A DNA stretch of 64,000 nt, taken from NCBI RefSeq assembly GCF_030867095.1, contig NC_081824.1, positions 175,034,933-175,098,932 of the forward strand, given 5' to 3'. The DNA comes from Alligator mississippiensis (Eukaryota; Chordata; Crocodylia; Alligatoridae). The translations under genes were made by a program, and so were the position numbers. The notes under the pieces were generated by a model. The model saw only the letters and a list, made by a program, of their open reading frames with translations. It was not told where the DNA came from and did no database searches. The first letter of the stretch is position 1. Every line of letters begins with the position of its first letter. Of this stretch, positions 45,985 through 58,155 are shown in pieces.

Positions 45985-46289
45985 CATGCCTTTCCAGCAA
46001 TAATGGACTCTTGATAACTGGGGTGCAATGGACATAACACAGAATTCAAAGTAGGCCACACTGGTCTTTATAGGCCATTGATGGTAGACAATCCATGCAA
46101 AATATAACACAATTAATAGGGCCAAATTTTCCCATTAACTTGAATGGAGTAACTGATAACCTTTGAGGAAGGGATTAAGCCCCTGATGTTGATGTTTCTT
46201 GTGATGAATGATAGAGGATTTTTGTCGTGTTAGCCAAGCCCTGTTAGCTCTTTTCAGTTGACCACACCTGCTATGTTATGGGTCATAGA

Positions 46290-46831
46290 CATGGGCAGAT
46301 CTACAGTTTTGAAAAGGGGTGAAGATGGTCAGATGCATCATCGCCTATGAAATATACATATCTTTTTCCAATTAAAAATAAACTAAAAAAAAATACTAAT
46401 ATACTAGGGGCCTAGGGCTGTATTATTCAGTTTAAAATTGAAACAAAAACAAATATAACTTCACTGGAATGAGTTTAAAACAATCTGCAGGGCTGGGAAA
46501 TAGGAGCTTCATTACTAGGAGCAGCTAACAGACAGCAGAATTGCAGAACAAAGGCTACCTTGACTGGTGAACCACCAAGACTATTAAAAAGAAGAGAGGG
46601 TCATTAATACCTGTAGAATGAAGAGTTTAGAAGGGATCATTTAGAAGGTAGATTATAATGCACCATGAAGTCAACTGACTCCCTCAGAACTGCCTGACTA
46701 GAAATGCTGCTGCCACTTTCAGGCAGTTGGTTTTAAACTTTGGGTGGAGCAGAAATCAAAGGAGGGATACAAGTGTACCAGTACACCCTCCCCCACCATC
46801 CTCCCCACCCCCACCCCCAGATCCACCCTTG
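46290..46831. mobile_element. hAT-like short DNA transposon, 542 bp
   Basis: The left end CATGGGCAGATCTACAG mirrors the right end CCCAGATCCACCCTTG, whose reverse complement is CAAGGGTGGATCTGGG. The flanking octamers GTCATAGA (46282-46289) and TTCATAGA (46832-46839) match at 7 of 8. The right part is C-rich. No coding capacity. Confidence 0.65.
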
Positions 46832-46839
46832 TTCATAGA

Positions 46840-47868
46840 TATGCAGAAAGCAAACTCACAGGACAGTGATCTGACAGTGTGATAGTTTTGGGGGAGGCCC
46901 AGACTATTTTACAGTGGGCATAATACCACCCAACAGCCACACAGTGGGTTCCACTGCAAGGTACCAACAACAAAATGCCAGCTGCCCTGGCTGGATGCTT
47001 CACTGAACTAGAATCATTTCGAGACTTACTGGTTCTGACTTGGTTGCCCCTGGGGAGGCCCCAGCTCCTGTGGGGTGTTTTCTTTCGATGGGTGCCCTGG
47101 CAATGGAGGCAACATGCACTTACCTGTTCTCAAACGGCCACAACTGCCTGCCTCTAGCACTGACTTAATGAGAGCCACTTGCAAAGCTGACAGCAAGGTG
47201 TCCCATGCCAATCAGGTATGGAACAGGAGAGCCATTTCCAGGGCGCTCCATTCCCGTCAGTATTCATGGCCTGTAATTAGCTCCACGGGAACAGCCATGG
47301 CTACTGTTATCATTCAGAATTGAAAGTAAATTCACTTCTCATGACAGAGAGAGAAGGGATAAGTAGGTTTGGTACACACATAGTGCTGTCAGGGGCAATA
47401 TAACATTTTCTTCCTATGGCTCTGACAGTGCAGAACAACCCTGACCTGTAGAAGATCTTAATATTCCAGTCTTGGATTCACTATTACGTTTGCTACCACT
47501 TCTCAAAGCTTGACCTACAGCCACTTCTTCAGCCCCCTTTCTACCTCCTGGGCTACCTCACAGCTTTCCATACTCCTAGCAGACCTGACTGGAAGCAAAC
47601 TTTGCTTATCCAGTCCTAACCTCCACATATACTCCTCTGCTAATACCACTTAATCCTAAAATGTTAGGGTTTTGAAACAGAGAAGTTGAATCAGAAAACA
47701 TGGGCCCAGGAGCATCTTGAAAGAGTTCATGGCCTTTCCCTTGAGAGCCACAGTTTGGAAACAAGCGGTCAATGTATAGTTTATGTCTGAGAAATCACCC
47801 CCCTGTATGTCTGAGTGACCAGGAGTTTATCACACTGGCATGCACATGCAGCTTTTAGTGCTCTCCGT
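46840..47868. other. Unassigned non-coding stretch
   Basis: No gene or repeat recognised. The open frames around 46975-47323 carry no motif. Confidence 0.4.
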
Positions 47869-48361
47869 GGCCACATCCAGACAAGTGTGGCCATGCAGTG
47901 TGGTGCTGTGGACCCATCGTTGGCACCACACACCACACATTCAGGTGTTTCCCATGCTGCTACCTTGCTATCTTGCAGCACAGGAGGGTTTTTTGACCCT
48001 GGGAGATCCCCGGATCAAAAAAAGCTGCGCAGAAAAAAAGCGGGGCAGCACACATGGAAGCAGTGCACACCGCCCAAAATCAGAGCCTGACTGGCTGAAG
48101 GCAGACTCCAGGTGCTGACCAGGCTCACAGCTGCAGGAGTGATGTGGCTGCAGATTCCCCAACCCCCAGGACCTCAGGTAAGGCTGCTGGGGCTGGCACA
48201 GTTGCTGGCCCCAGCCTTCCCTACCCCACCCGGGGTAACCTGCCACTCACCAGAAGGTATGTGGCACAGGCATTCCCCAGAGACATCTAGCAGTGGCACA
48301 AGGTGTGCCACTGCCAGTTGTCCCTGGGGAACCAAATGTCCACGCTCATCTAGATGCAGCC
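47869..48361. mobile_element. DNA transposon, 493 bp, inverted ends
   Basis: The left end GGCCACATCCAGACAAGTGT and the reverse complement of the right end GGCTGCATCTAGATGAGCGT match at most positions over 22 bp. The flanking triplets are CGT and TGT (2 of 3). It resembles the GGGYGCATCTACA-ended group at 1782, 22690 and 23981. The interior is GC-rich and non-coding. Confidence 0.55.
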
Positions 48362-50045
48362 TGTGTGACAAAATCAAGGTATCTCAATATTCTCTATCGC
48401 AAATACTGACACACACAAGCTTTAATCACCAATCAATCCCCATTTCTATGGATAGCTGATCCTTAAATAATTGATGACTTCATAGAAGTAAGCCACAGAT
48501 CAGGAGACACTGTAAACAGGTCAGGTTTCTACCTGGAGTACATACACATTGGGGAAAGGCCAAATTTCACTTCTTCCTAAGATTTCACTTTACTTGTCAT
48601 TCACGGTATAACCAGACTTTGTATTTGTCATGGTATCATTTGTGCTGCGACAATGTAAAAAAACCCAGGAACCCCATAAACCTTCCTGGGTTAGACCCCT
48701 TTTGTCCCTGGTGAATGTGAGCATGCCATGGGCCTAGCATGACCCCAGCAGGTTTTTGCAGCATGTCCTCAAGTGGCAGCAGGCACAGCTAGATAATTCA
48801 GGCTGCAGGCTTCACCTGCATTATAGGTGGGGGTGCCTGCTCCTGCCTCAGAGGACCACTGTAAGACTGTGAAACCCCATGACAGCATGTGCCCCCAGAG
48901 TATACTGGACAGTTCCACTTGTGGGTTAAATTGTGGGGTGGGGTGGCAAGCACCAAGGATGCTTTTCCTCTGCAGGTTCAAGGAAACCCTCACAGACTCC
49001 CTGAACATTTTGCTTGTTCACTCAGCAATGGCTGCACAGTCTCCTCAACCTTTGCATGCCACCTGATAAGCCATGTAGCAGTGTGCCATGACTCCTTGAT
49101 TCTGTGCCTGACCATGACCAAGCACTGGTGGTGGTACATCCACTCTTTCTCCCTCCATTGCTGAGCCTCCACAGCACAGAAGTGGTTGGCTTCCTCCAGA
49201 GGAGCCAGCATGCCCATCATTGTGCAGGTGCAGGGTCTTCCTCTGCCGGGTGCCAGTCTCTGACCAAGTCCTGAGGCTGTTATCTGTTCCCAAAGTGTCA
49301 TTGCCACCAGCTGCAAATGTCAGGTGTCAAAGCAGTGTCAAAGCTGTCCAGCCAAGGGACAGGCCTTATCTGCCTTGCTGATTCTCAACTGGTAACTCCA
49401 CTCCCCCATGCTCCCTGGCGACCTGGTTCAGCAGAGTAGGGGGCATGCTTGGGCAGCCATGGGGCAAACAACCGTGGGATACAGCCAGAGTCCCTAACTC
49501 CCACCGGGGCTGTAAAACATAGTGGGCCAGTTGAGGTTGATGGGGGTGGAGCCACACTCAATGAGATGCGCCCTGCCCTTTTGGGTTGGTGATGAGCATG
49601 ATCTGTTGCACTGGAACCCTCTAATGCCCCTTGTCTATAACCTCAGGATGCTGGCATCCTGGCCAATGTCATGCTGATCCACCTAATCCCATAGTGAGGG
49701 TGACCTTTGTTCAGTGCTGCATGTCTAGTCCAGTGGTCTTTGCTTGCCTCTTACTGCAAGAGATGGTGGTCCCTCGTGACTGACTTGCAGAGAAGGCGGG
49801 CATGCTACAGTGGGTCACCAATGCATTTGGTTCTGCCCTGAAATGACAGAGAATGCCTAATGGTATACCTCACTACCCACTATGACCTCCTTGCATGGTC
49901 TGATGGGCTCGCTATGAGGGGTGCGATTGATTTTTCTCTAGTTAACTGTCAGCTAATAACTCACAAAGGCTGCATGCAGGCGGCTGCTGCACTGCTCAAA
50001 ACACACAGCTTGAGAATGTGAAAGAAGTAGACATCCCCCTCCCCT
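48362..50045. other. Unassigned stretch, moderately GC-rich
   Basis: No gene recognised. A perfect 10-bp hairpin (AACCCAGGAA ... TTCCTGGGTT) lies near 48663-48692. Minus-strand open frames at 48990-49316 and 49366-49557 are rich in Trp, Gln and Glu and could be debris of a transposon protein, but no motif supports a call. Confidence 0.35.
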
Positions 50046-50454
50046 CAGGGATGGATTAAGATTCATTGGGTCCCTGGCCCTGGCCCCCCAACCCAGGCCC
50101 TGCCCCACAGCTGTGGGCTCCGTCCCCAGCCAGTGCAGTGGGAGCAGCAGCTGGAGCAGGACTTGCTGCCCTCAGGCCCAGGGCAGGAGCTGTGGCCGCC
50201 CCTGCCCGCAGGTCCATGCTGGAGCCGGTGCTGGGGGTGCAGAGCTGCTGCCCACCAGGTGCGTGTGGTGCAGACCAACCTCTCACCAGCCTGTCACCCT
50301 GCTACAGCTCAGCCTGGCAGCCACAGCCCACTGTATCGCGTACGCCCGGCCCAGCTGCCGGTTTTGTCCACAATGAGGCAGGAGCCTCCCAGGCTCAGAC
50401 CCAGCTGGCCCATGCATTAATCTACCTTTTTTTTTTTTAATTAATCTGCCTATG
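50046..50454. mobile_element. hAT-like short DNA transposon, 409 bp, perfect 8-bp duplication
   Basis: The left end CAGGGATGGATTA mirrors the right end TAATCTGCCTATG, whose reverse complement is CATAGGCAGATTA. The flanks are CCTCCCCT at 50038-50045 and CCTCCCCT at 50455-50462, a perfect 8-bp duplication. The interior is GC-rich with overlapping spurious frames and a T-run near the right end. Confidence 0.7.
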
Positions 50455-50462
50455 CCTCCCCT

Positions 50463-53400
50463 CCCCACTCCTGTCTTGAGGGAATCAGCATACTGCTGCT
50501 GTGAACAGCCCACAACCAAGCTGTATGTAGCATACTGACAGACTATAGTGAGAGGGCCCAAAAACATTTTAGGGGTGGGTGATTTGCTGCCACCTCCTCC
50601 GCATGGACTACCCTGTGACTCCACATGGACTATCCATGAACTCTACCCTGTGACCCATCCCCTCCCACTGTGAAATGGCCCCGGACTGCACATACTGGGT
50701 TTGCTAGGATGGGAGACCAGAGAGGGTTAGACTGTCTTTTGTGGCTAGTACCAGCATTTAGAAGAGTCTGGACAGTCCCACCAATGCTGTGGCCACTTAC
50801 CAAGGAACCTGAACTGCCTCAGTGGCCTGCACTGACTAACCAAGCAGGTAACCTAGTGATTTAAAAGCTGTTTATTTTCTTCTTCCCTTGCTTGCTGGCT
50901 TGTAATTAAGTGCCTTTATGGAGTGCTTGTATGGGAGTGAAGGCCATCGCTGCTCCTTGCTCAGCAGGAGCCATGGTGAAGGCATAGGTTATAGGAAGTG
51001 GTGCATTGTAGCAGCAGTGCATTTTGCTAACTTTTAAGCTAGTGCCATATCTGAAGCTCTGTTCTCTACTGCTATTGTGTTCTTGGTAGGGGGATTGATG
51101 AGGCATTAAGGCAATTACCTTAAATGGTGTCAATTACTCCCTACCTGAACTGAGACCCACAATACAATAACAACTCGGCAACTATTAACAGGCACGTGTC
51201 CAAAAGTAATGTCAGTTCCATTAATTGCCCACTTTGCCTACAGCAGTACCTATTAGCACACAACACTCACAAGTGGGATTTGTTGCAGGCTAGGTCTTCT
51301 GGGGCAGCAGATCCCTGTTGGGAGAGGGATAACTGGGATGCTGAAGATGGAGGAGGACAAGAAACTCCAGGCCCTCATTGTCTGAGCCTGGGTCCATTTT
51401 GGCATCCATGAAGCTCAAAAAAAGGGCCAGCAAGTTTGCTTGGCTTGGTGGGATGGCCTCATTTGCTGTGCTAGCCTGCAACGGTTGTGGGTCTTCAATC
51501 AGGGACACATTGGAGCTCTTTTTGCTCTCCTGGGCAGTGGGGGCTGTCATGTCCACTGCATTTTCAGACATGACTGTTTCATTGACAATAAGGAGGTTCA
51601 CGGTGTTGCAGTTGGATTGAGGGGCCATGGTGAAAGGAGGATGGATGAGTGTGTAGAGGTATGGAGATCCAAATTTGTCTTGGTGGTTGGCAGATGGGTC
51701 CAATGACCTGCCTGGTAGCTGGATGATTAGGTGGATGAGGGTACCTGGTGTTGGTGATGTTTGAGGTTGGTTCAGTGAATGCAGGCTCTGATGCTGATCT
51801 CAGGTGGATGTCAGGCATGAAATGGCTGGCAAATCACCATGCAGGGCTATTCATAGGTAGGGGCAGTACAATTCTGCAACTAGAGCCAGAGTGGTTGCCT
51901 AGAGTTCAAGAGGGGCTGGGATTGGGGCCAAAACAGTGCATTGTGGGATGCATTGAAGACCAACTAGCCTGCTTGTCCTGTGATATCTGTTCAGACATCC
52001 TATGTGATAGCTTGGGGCAGACTGTTAGTATCCCTTATCCTGAAAACTTTTGGGGGGGCTTTATCCCATAACAAGTGACAAGGACATCTGGACGCTTACT
52101 TGTGCTTTGTTCTGAGAGAAACATTTTCTCCCGCAATAAGGGTGACGTCTATTCATAGCCTCAGAGAACATAACTCTTAGCCTATGCTTTTCTCTCTACA
52201 TGCTGCTGTCTCTCGGATTTTCCTGCAGGACCTTGCTGTCTTTGCCTATCATTTCCTCTGCCTCTGAGAGAAGGGCACTTGAAACCTTTTATATTTCTGG
52301 ACTGGAGCTAATTGAACACATCTTACTTACCCCTCATTATGCCTCAGTAAAAGTACCTCTGCTTCCAAATGGAAACAGCCACCCTATTATTGACACATGC
52401 ATGTTTTTGTTTCTCACCTTCCGACTTACTATCAAGAGTAGAAAATACTAACTTCATGCTGGGTTTATGAACTGGTGTGGGGACAGAAGACCCAGGTAAA
52501 AGAGTCCAATGCCATGTCACAAAACAAATGTCCTTAGGGCAAAAATCTAGATGATGCTAAACATTCTCCACTCCAATTCATTTCACTAGTACTCAAGGCC
52601 TGGAAGAATGGGGCCTTTCAGCAGCAGCCTTTGCGCTGGGGATTCTACCTGAGTATAATCCTCACAAGGCAAATTCATCTTGGGAACACAGACTGCATCC
52701 ACATGAGACATAAGCAGCACACCGGTACTAGAAAATTAAAATGAATTGCAAGGTATTAAAGGGAGAGTCAAAGGAATTACACTAGAACAAGCTGTAGTTA
52801 CAGCACCAGAGGAGCTAAAGAGCCCCCACTGATCTGTTTTACAAAGCTCATTTTTTAAAAGACATCGAAAGCCAGTGCAGGAAAGTCTCCATGCTTTAAG
52901 CTAAAGGAGTCATTTCGATCTGAACATTTAAAGCAAGGGCTTTTTTTTTATTTGTGGTTTTAACTTATTCTCCAACTTCCTTAACTCATTGCCTTAGCTG
53001 ATGATTTGCATGTGTGAAGAGTAACTGGTTTTGTTGAAATTTGGTTGGTCTCTCCTGAGATGCCCTGCAGCACCACAATGCACCCCACAAGATTTGGCAA
53101 CACCAACACCAGAAGTGGTGGCCTGTGCAGAATATTGGGAGCAGACCATATAGAAAGGTTGGACTGGAGACATGACAGTGAAGACTGGTTTTGTCAGTAT
53201 TTTTCCAGAGGATAATTAATTCAGTAGACAGCTGCAATTATATTGTCTTTTTGACTAGTTGTTTCAGCTGACACTGCATTTACCTGAGAAATGATTCTGG
53301 AAGTGGGGCCTGACATCTAGGATGCCTAGGTTCTATTCCTGACTCTGCCACTGATATACTGTGGGAGCTCAGATGAGTCATTTAGGCTAAAGTTTTCAAC

Positions 53401-54562
53401 CTCAGCTGGTCTAAGGTTAAGACAAGTCTATATTTACGTTAATTCAGTAGAAGCTATAGAGCACCTATAAATTGATGGGATGTGATCTTGCCCAACTCTT
53501 CTGACAATCAGGCAGATTGTATTCAATATCTAAGTATATTATTTAAATACCTTATTTTCAAGATAATATAAGGTAGTAGAGGGATTAGTATGTAGCTTTG
53601 TTTCTTTTTTGCTGCATAAGACAGACATGAAAAGTTACTTGGGTACTTTTTAAATTTAAAACTGACACAGATGATTTAAAGAAATAAAGTGCTGGTATTA
53701 GAACTTTAGAAAAGATTTATTTTTTTTTCCCATCACAAATCCAAGCCCTTATTACACTGGAAGATTTTACAGAGACTGGAGAAATTTGGAAATGAGGGCA
53801 TCAACTTGAATCAAGAGCCTGAAGACTGTGCAACAGAGGGAAAGATGGTTGGTTTGGTTAATGATCATTTAACTCAAACCACTAATGAAACTCCCTGAAC
53901 TGTTTTAAGAGCTTCCAATAACTTTTACCTTTACTCCCATGACATCAGCACTAGGGACAAGGATGTTTTAGGGGCATTGCTGCTCCCGTTTGATGAATGC
54001 CAGCCATGAGGGCTGAATGGTGTTTGTAGTCTAAACATATAAGCATGAGAATTTTCCTCTGCTTTCTCCAAGTCCAAACCCTGCTTAAAATAGCACTAAG
54101 CAGAGGAGGCCAAGGGGCTTGTTTATTTTTCACACACACACAGCTCAGAGCAAAGCAGAAATATTTTCTTCAGAAGGGATTTTGCCTTGGAAAGATTTTC
54201 AATCAGAAGAGCAAGAGACATTGTCTGTCCCCAGGTTACACCCCCTGCGTGAATCCACCTCACCTTCAGTTCATGAACACTGCCTAGTATGCAGCTCATT
54301 CAAATGATGATCATGCTTTATCCTCTTTCAATATATCCTGAACGCTGTGTTCAAGCCCAGTGTTGGAGCCTCCAGGGCTAAAATAATGACTGCCATCTTC
54401 CTCCGAGACCCTATACTCTGGTTATACTATGGTACAAATATCTTCAACAAACAAGTTCTGCTACATGATCACTTTCATCTTTGTCCTCTACAGGAGACAG
54501 CAACACCATGCATATGAGCTAGGAACTTGCCTCCTGTTTCTCCTGGGTCTGTTTGCCTAGTA
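50463..54562. other. Unassigned non-coding stretch
   Basis: No gene supported. 51200-52080 carries open frames on both strands (for example 51290-51703 minus) without a recognisable domain; it may be an old transposon. Positions 52686-52715 resemble a lone GGGTGCATCTACATG-type end without a partner. The rest shows nothing I can assign. Confidence 0.35.
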
Positions 54563-54875
54563 CAGCGGTGTCAAAAATGTGGTCCAGAGGCCATATCAAG
54601 CCAACAGAGTTTTTCAATGTAGTCTGACAGCTTCCAGTAGGCACCCAAAATTAGGAGCTGTGCCCTCCCACAGAATCTGAGGCCTTCATCCCTGTTGGGC
54701 ACAGCCATCAGTGGTGAGCTTGCCCAGCCCTGGACAGCACCACTGCTGCTGGACCCCCTTGGTTCTGCTACTGCCACCATGATGGTGACTGCGGTAGCTC
54801 TCGCACCCCGGATTCCACAAGAAGTCCTGTGGCCTGGATCCAAGCTAAGTCCCTCAAGCAAGTTTGACACCCCAG
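54563..54875. mobile_element. hAT-like short DNA transposon, 313 bp
   Basis: The left end CAGCGGTGTCAAA and the right end TTTGACACCCCAG are inverted copies with one mismatch over 13 bp. The flanking octamers GCCTAGTA (54555-54562) and GCCTAGTG (54876-54883) match at 7 of 8. CAGSGGTGTCAAA ends are a familiar hAT type. Non-coding interior. Confidence 0.8.
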
Positions 54876-54954
54876 GCCTAGTGGAATGCAATCGGTTGAA
54901 AGTAACACCTCAAGGGAGGAACGCTGTCAACTGCAGAAGATGAGCGGTAACAGT

Positions 54955-55233
54955 TCAAATCTCATCTAAGATGTTAGCTTCACGGCTCTTCAGATGAACA
55001 GAAGTCTTCACCACTTGGTAGACCCCACCAGGAGCTAGATCATCCTTTATGTAGAAAGAACCCATATAGGGCACTAGAAACTCCATGAATTTCCCCTCAG
55101 TAGCTGCTACTCTCCCCCCAGCCAAAACCTTATAAGAGGGGATCCATTGGCAGAAGGGATAATGCCACTGTTCACTTTCCCTTAATGAAGTCCTTATGGT
55201 TTCGTAATCATACTCAGGTCTTCTGTATAGCAT
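54955..55233 (-). CDS. Unidentified protein-like ORF, 92 codons
   Basis: The minus strand reads 92 codons from ATG to TGA. The composition is balanced and unlike the GC-driven frames elsewhere: rich in Tyr (RRPEYDYE, YPF, YKV, YMGSFYIK), with two Trp (QWHYPFCQW) and a Lys/Asp/Val mix near the C-terminus (YQVVKTSVHLKS). I recognise no family, signal peptide or membrane segment. The surroundings are moderately AT-rich with no repeat overlapping it. It could be an exon with hidden splice sites, a small gene, a gene relic or a chance ORF. There is no second exon or promoter evidence. Confidence 0.3.
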   Translation of the reverse strand: MLYRRPEYDYETIRTSLRESEQWHYPFCQWIPSYKVLAGGRVAATEGKFMEFLVPYMGSFYIKDDLAPGGVYQVVKTSVHLKSREANILDEI

Positions 55234-55687
55234 CTTTCATACACGTCTCAAAATGCATCAAAGATTCACTTTGAAAAAAATTGTTTTGATGAAAATTAAT
55301 TTAATTTGTAATCAGTTTTTCCACTGGAAAAACCACCCAACCAGCTCTATGTTATTACCTATTTGAAAAGGGAAATCCCTAGGGATTAGTGACAGGCTGG
55401 ATAGGGAAGAAAAGAAGAGTCAGACAGGAGGTAAACAAACACAAGAATAGCTAAGGAATGCAGTGGTGCACAAGAGGAAGCAAAGGGAGATTGGAGGAAT
55501 GGATTAGGGCTGGGTGGGTTGAAGATGGTAGGATGCTTGGGGGAAAGATCAGAACAATGGCTGTGGGTATGAGACAGAAGTCAAGGATGGAAAAACAGAA
55601 ACCGACAAGGGAAGAGCTCACAAAGAAGTTGATTAGATGGAGGCCAAACCCTTGATAAGCACCAACAAGGAAAAAGCTTCTTTAGAA
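55234..55687. other. Unassigned non-coding stretch
   Basis: Purine-rich in 55390-55640; no gene or repeat recognised. Confidence 0.4.
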
Positions 55688-56070
55688 CAAGCTCCACCTC
55701 CGGCTTGCAAGCCAAATACAGCCCATTGAACCTTGGAATCAGACCTGCGGGGCTCCCCAGGGGTCAGGGAATTTGGTGGCAGGGGAGCAGTGGCAGTACC
55801 GCCACCTTTCCCTGCTGCCAAAATCCCTGGCCCCACAGGGCAGATCAGAGTTGGGCCACAACCCTATTCCTGCCCAGCCAAATCAAGGCCAGGCTACGCT
55901 CCCTTCCCCTGCACAGCTAGTTTGGGGTTGGCATGCCCTCCCACTTCACAGCCAGATGGGGCCCCACAACACCTGCATCACGCACAAGATTGGATCCACC
56001 AGCCGAATCCGGCCGGTGGAGGGATCTTGCATTGCCCATCTGGCTCACTGAAGAAGATTGAGCACCACTG
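55688..56070. mobile_element. hAT-like short DNA transposon, 383 bp, perfect 8-bp duplication
   Basis: The flanks are CTTTAGAA at 55680-55687 and CTTTAGAA at 56071-56078. The element runs from CAAGCTCCACCTCCGG to GATTGAGCACCACTG. The right end (reverse complement CAGTGGTGCTCAATC) is nearly the same as the ends of the 35860-36198 element, while the left end has drifted. Non-coding GC-rich interior. Confidence 0.75.
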
Positions 56071-56078
56071 CTTTAGAA

Positions 56079-58155
56079 CATCAAATTCTCTCCCTCCATC
56101 CCTCCTAGGCAGGGGATGCCTTGCTTGTAAGTGACACTTCCATCTGCAAACAGTGACATACACAGGACCAGCCTTGGCAGAGAAGTGACTCAGCCAGAGC
56201 CAGGCTGCTCTCCAAGTCACTTTTTCACTAGACAGGCTGTTCTGCGACCAGAGTCAGTCTTTGGACTAGAGAACCCATATGTCCTCCAAACAAGAAGAGG
56301 GCTGGTAAATGAGAATATAAAGGATTAGCTCCAAGGACTCCATCACATGAAGTATTGCCCCCCTGCACACATACCCATATATATCTGGATCCAGAGACCA
56401 ACCAAGCTAACACACTTAACAGGCTGGCTGTTGCAGGAGAGGCACACACAGTAGTGACTGAGGGAACACGGCATCAAGCAGACCCCAGAGGAGATTTCGT
56501 CAGTGTGAATAATAATAAGGTAGTTTTCTTTTTTTCCATGTGTTCCCATAGCAACAAATGGAGGCGATTCTAATCTCCAGTATAAAACCCCCAATGAAAA
56601 TGACATGGTTTGGGTTGTTTTTTTTCCAAACAAATTCCTGTGCTGAAATTTGCCTCCTGTCAGCAGCATTCCCATTCAGACATGTGCAGCCAGTGCCCCC
56701 ATGTGACCAGAAAGGAAAATTTCACTGAACCTGAAAACTCCTGCACCGGGGGCTTCTAGCATCAAATTTTAAACAGAATACAAGAAAGATGGAAAAGGCC
56801 TAGATGATCATTGAATCCATGTCTCTGCACCATGAAGTGTAATCCCATGACAGCTCTCACCAACTGCTATGTGATGAAATTCCTGACAGGTTGGATATTA
56901 AAGACCATTGTCAAATTTGGAGAGGATGCCAGCCCCAGGTATGAAGCTGGCATTTGAATTAAAATACTTGACATGACACGAGTCAAAAAGGCAATTGCCA
57001 AGGCCCCCCAGGCCTCTTAGTGTGCACTAGGACCTATGGCTGACTCATACAAGCCGCAATCTTTAACTCCCATGCCATTTCTAGTCAAATCCAGATATAA
57101 TACCTACTAGAGTGAAAAGCAAAGCTCATATCAATTTTAGTGGGACCAGGACAACGTGCATTGTTTATACCCATTTCTCCTATTACATAAAATGGTATAT
57201 TTGGTTACTGGGAAAATTGTGAAAAGCGTTCTACTGTCCAAACTGAGAGAATGATGTGCAGGCTCCTCAGCCACTGGAGAAAAGGGGAGTTAAACTGGGA
57301 CATAAGCGCCTCTTCTGATCCTGGAGCCCAAGGTGGATGTAGGAATTGGGTTGATTATTTTTGTCTTCCTCCAAGACTTTTGTCAGGAAAGGAGTGAGAA
57401 GACTACCAGGCTGGTCTACAAATGCTAGGGCATTGCAGTGCCTCTTGTACCCAGATGCAGGTTTTGCAACTGTTTGCTTTTTGTGGGCATGATGTTACCA
57501 CCCTTGTGGTTTCCTCAGAGAAACCATGGCATATTACTACCATGCTTTCTCCTTCAGGCCAACAGACCTTGGCCTTCTGCCATTTCCCTGCTTCATTGCA
57601 TATTCTATTTCTGTCTGGTGCGGCTACAAAGTCAGAAACATCACTATTGCATCCCCAGACTCTGCAGGGGCAGGGGAGGGGGTGCACATCTTACTCCCCT
57701 TTAGTTACCGCAGCTCAAGCATTACTTAATCCATGGCAGAGAAGAAACATCCCATCTTCCCTGACACTGCAGCACTAATAGGCTGCCATACAAAGAGACA
57801 GCCCCATGGCTTGCTCCCAGGAACTGTGACAATGCAAGCAATGTGCCAAAGGTTTTGAACTGCTTTCACTAAATGAGTGCCAGCCAACAATATTGGTACT
57901 AATACCATAGTCTGGGCGCAGCGAGGGCCGATTCTCCTCTCATTGGCACTCAAAAGTCAGGCAGGACTCCATGAAAATACACCAAGAGAAATATCCCTAT
58001 AGGTTGCTCACTTTTTCCATAGTATTCCTAAACAGATACATTTGGACTCACTCCTTGTAAAGCGTTACTGTTACAAAGCTGAAGGACTATTTACACTGAA
58101 TCTTTCATTCTAAACAAGTCCTCTCCTTTCCCCTTCCCCACGCTGAAAAAAATCA
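56079..58155. other. Unassigned non-coding stretch downstream of the minus-strand gene
   Basis: No gene or repeat recognised. Confidence 0.4.

Larger units (their letters stand above)
43065..46289. other. Unassigned stretch with a dispersed 110-bp direct repeat
   Basis: Apart from the diverged repeat at 43279-43389 and 45874-45984, nothing recognisable. A pyrimidine-rich run lies at about 45670-45710. Confidence 0.4.

Noticed and set aside
48990..49316. Minus-strand frame rich in Trp, Gln and Glu as a second Harbinger accessory protein
   Set aside because: Only the composition is suggestive; there are no element ends around it and no aligned motif.
51290..51703. 137-codon minus-strand frame
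   Set aside because: The composition is plausible, but the opposite strand is also open over the same region and I recognise no domain; left as unassigned.
52686..52715. Lone GACTGCATCCACATGAGAC motif resembling a transposon end
   Set aside because: No inverted partner was found within about 2 kb and no flanking duplication, so it may be a solo remnant or chance.
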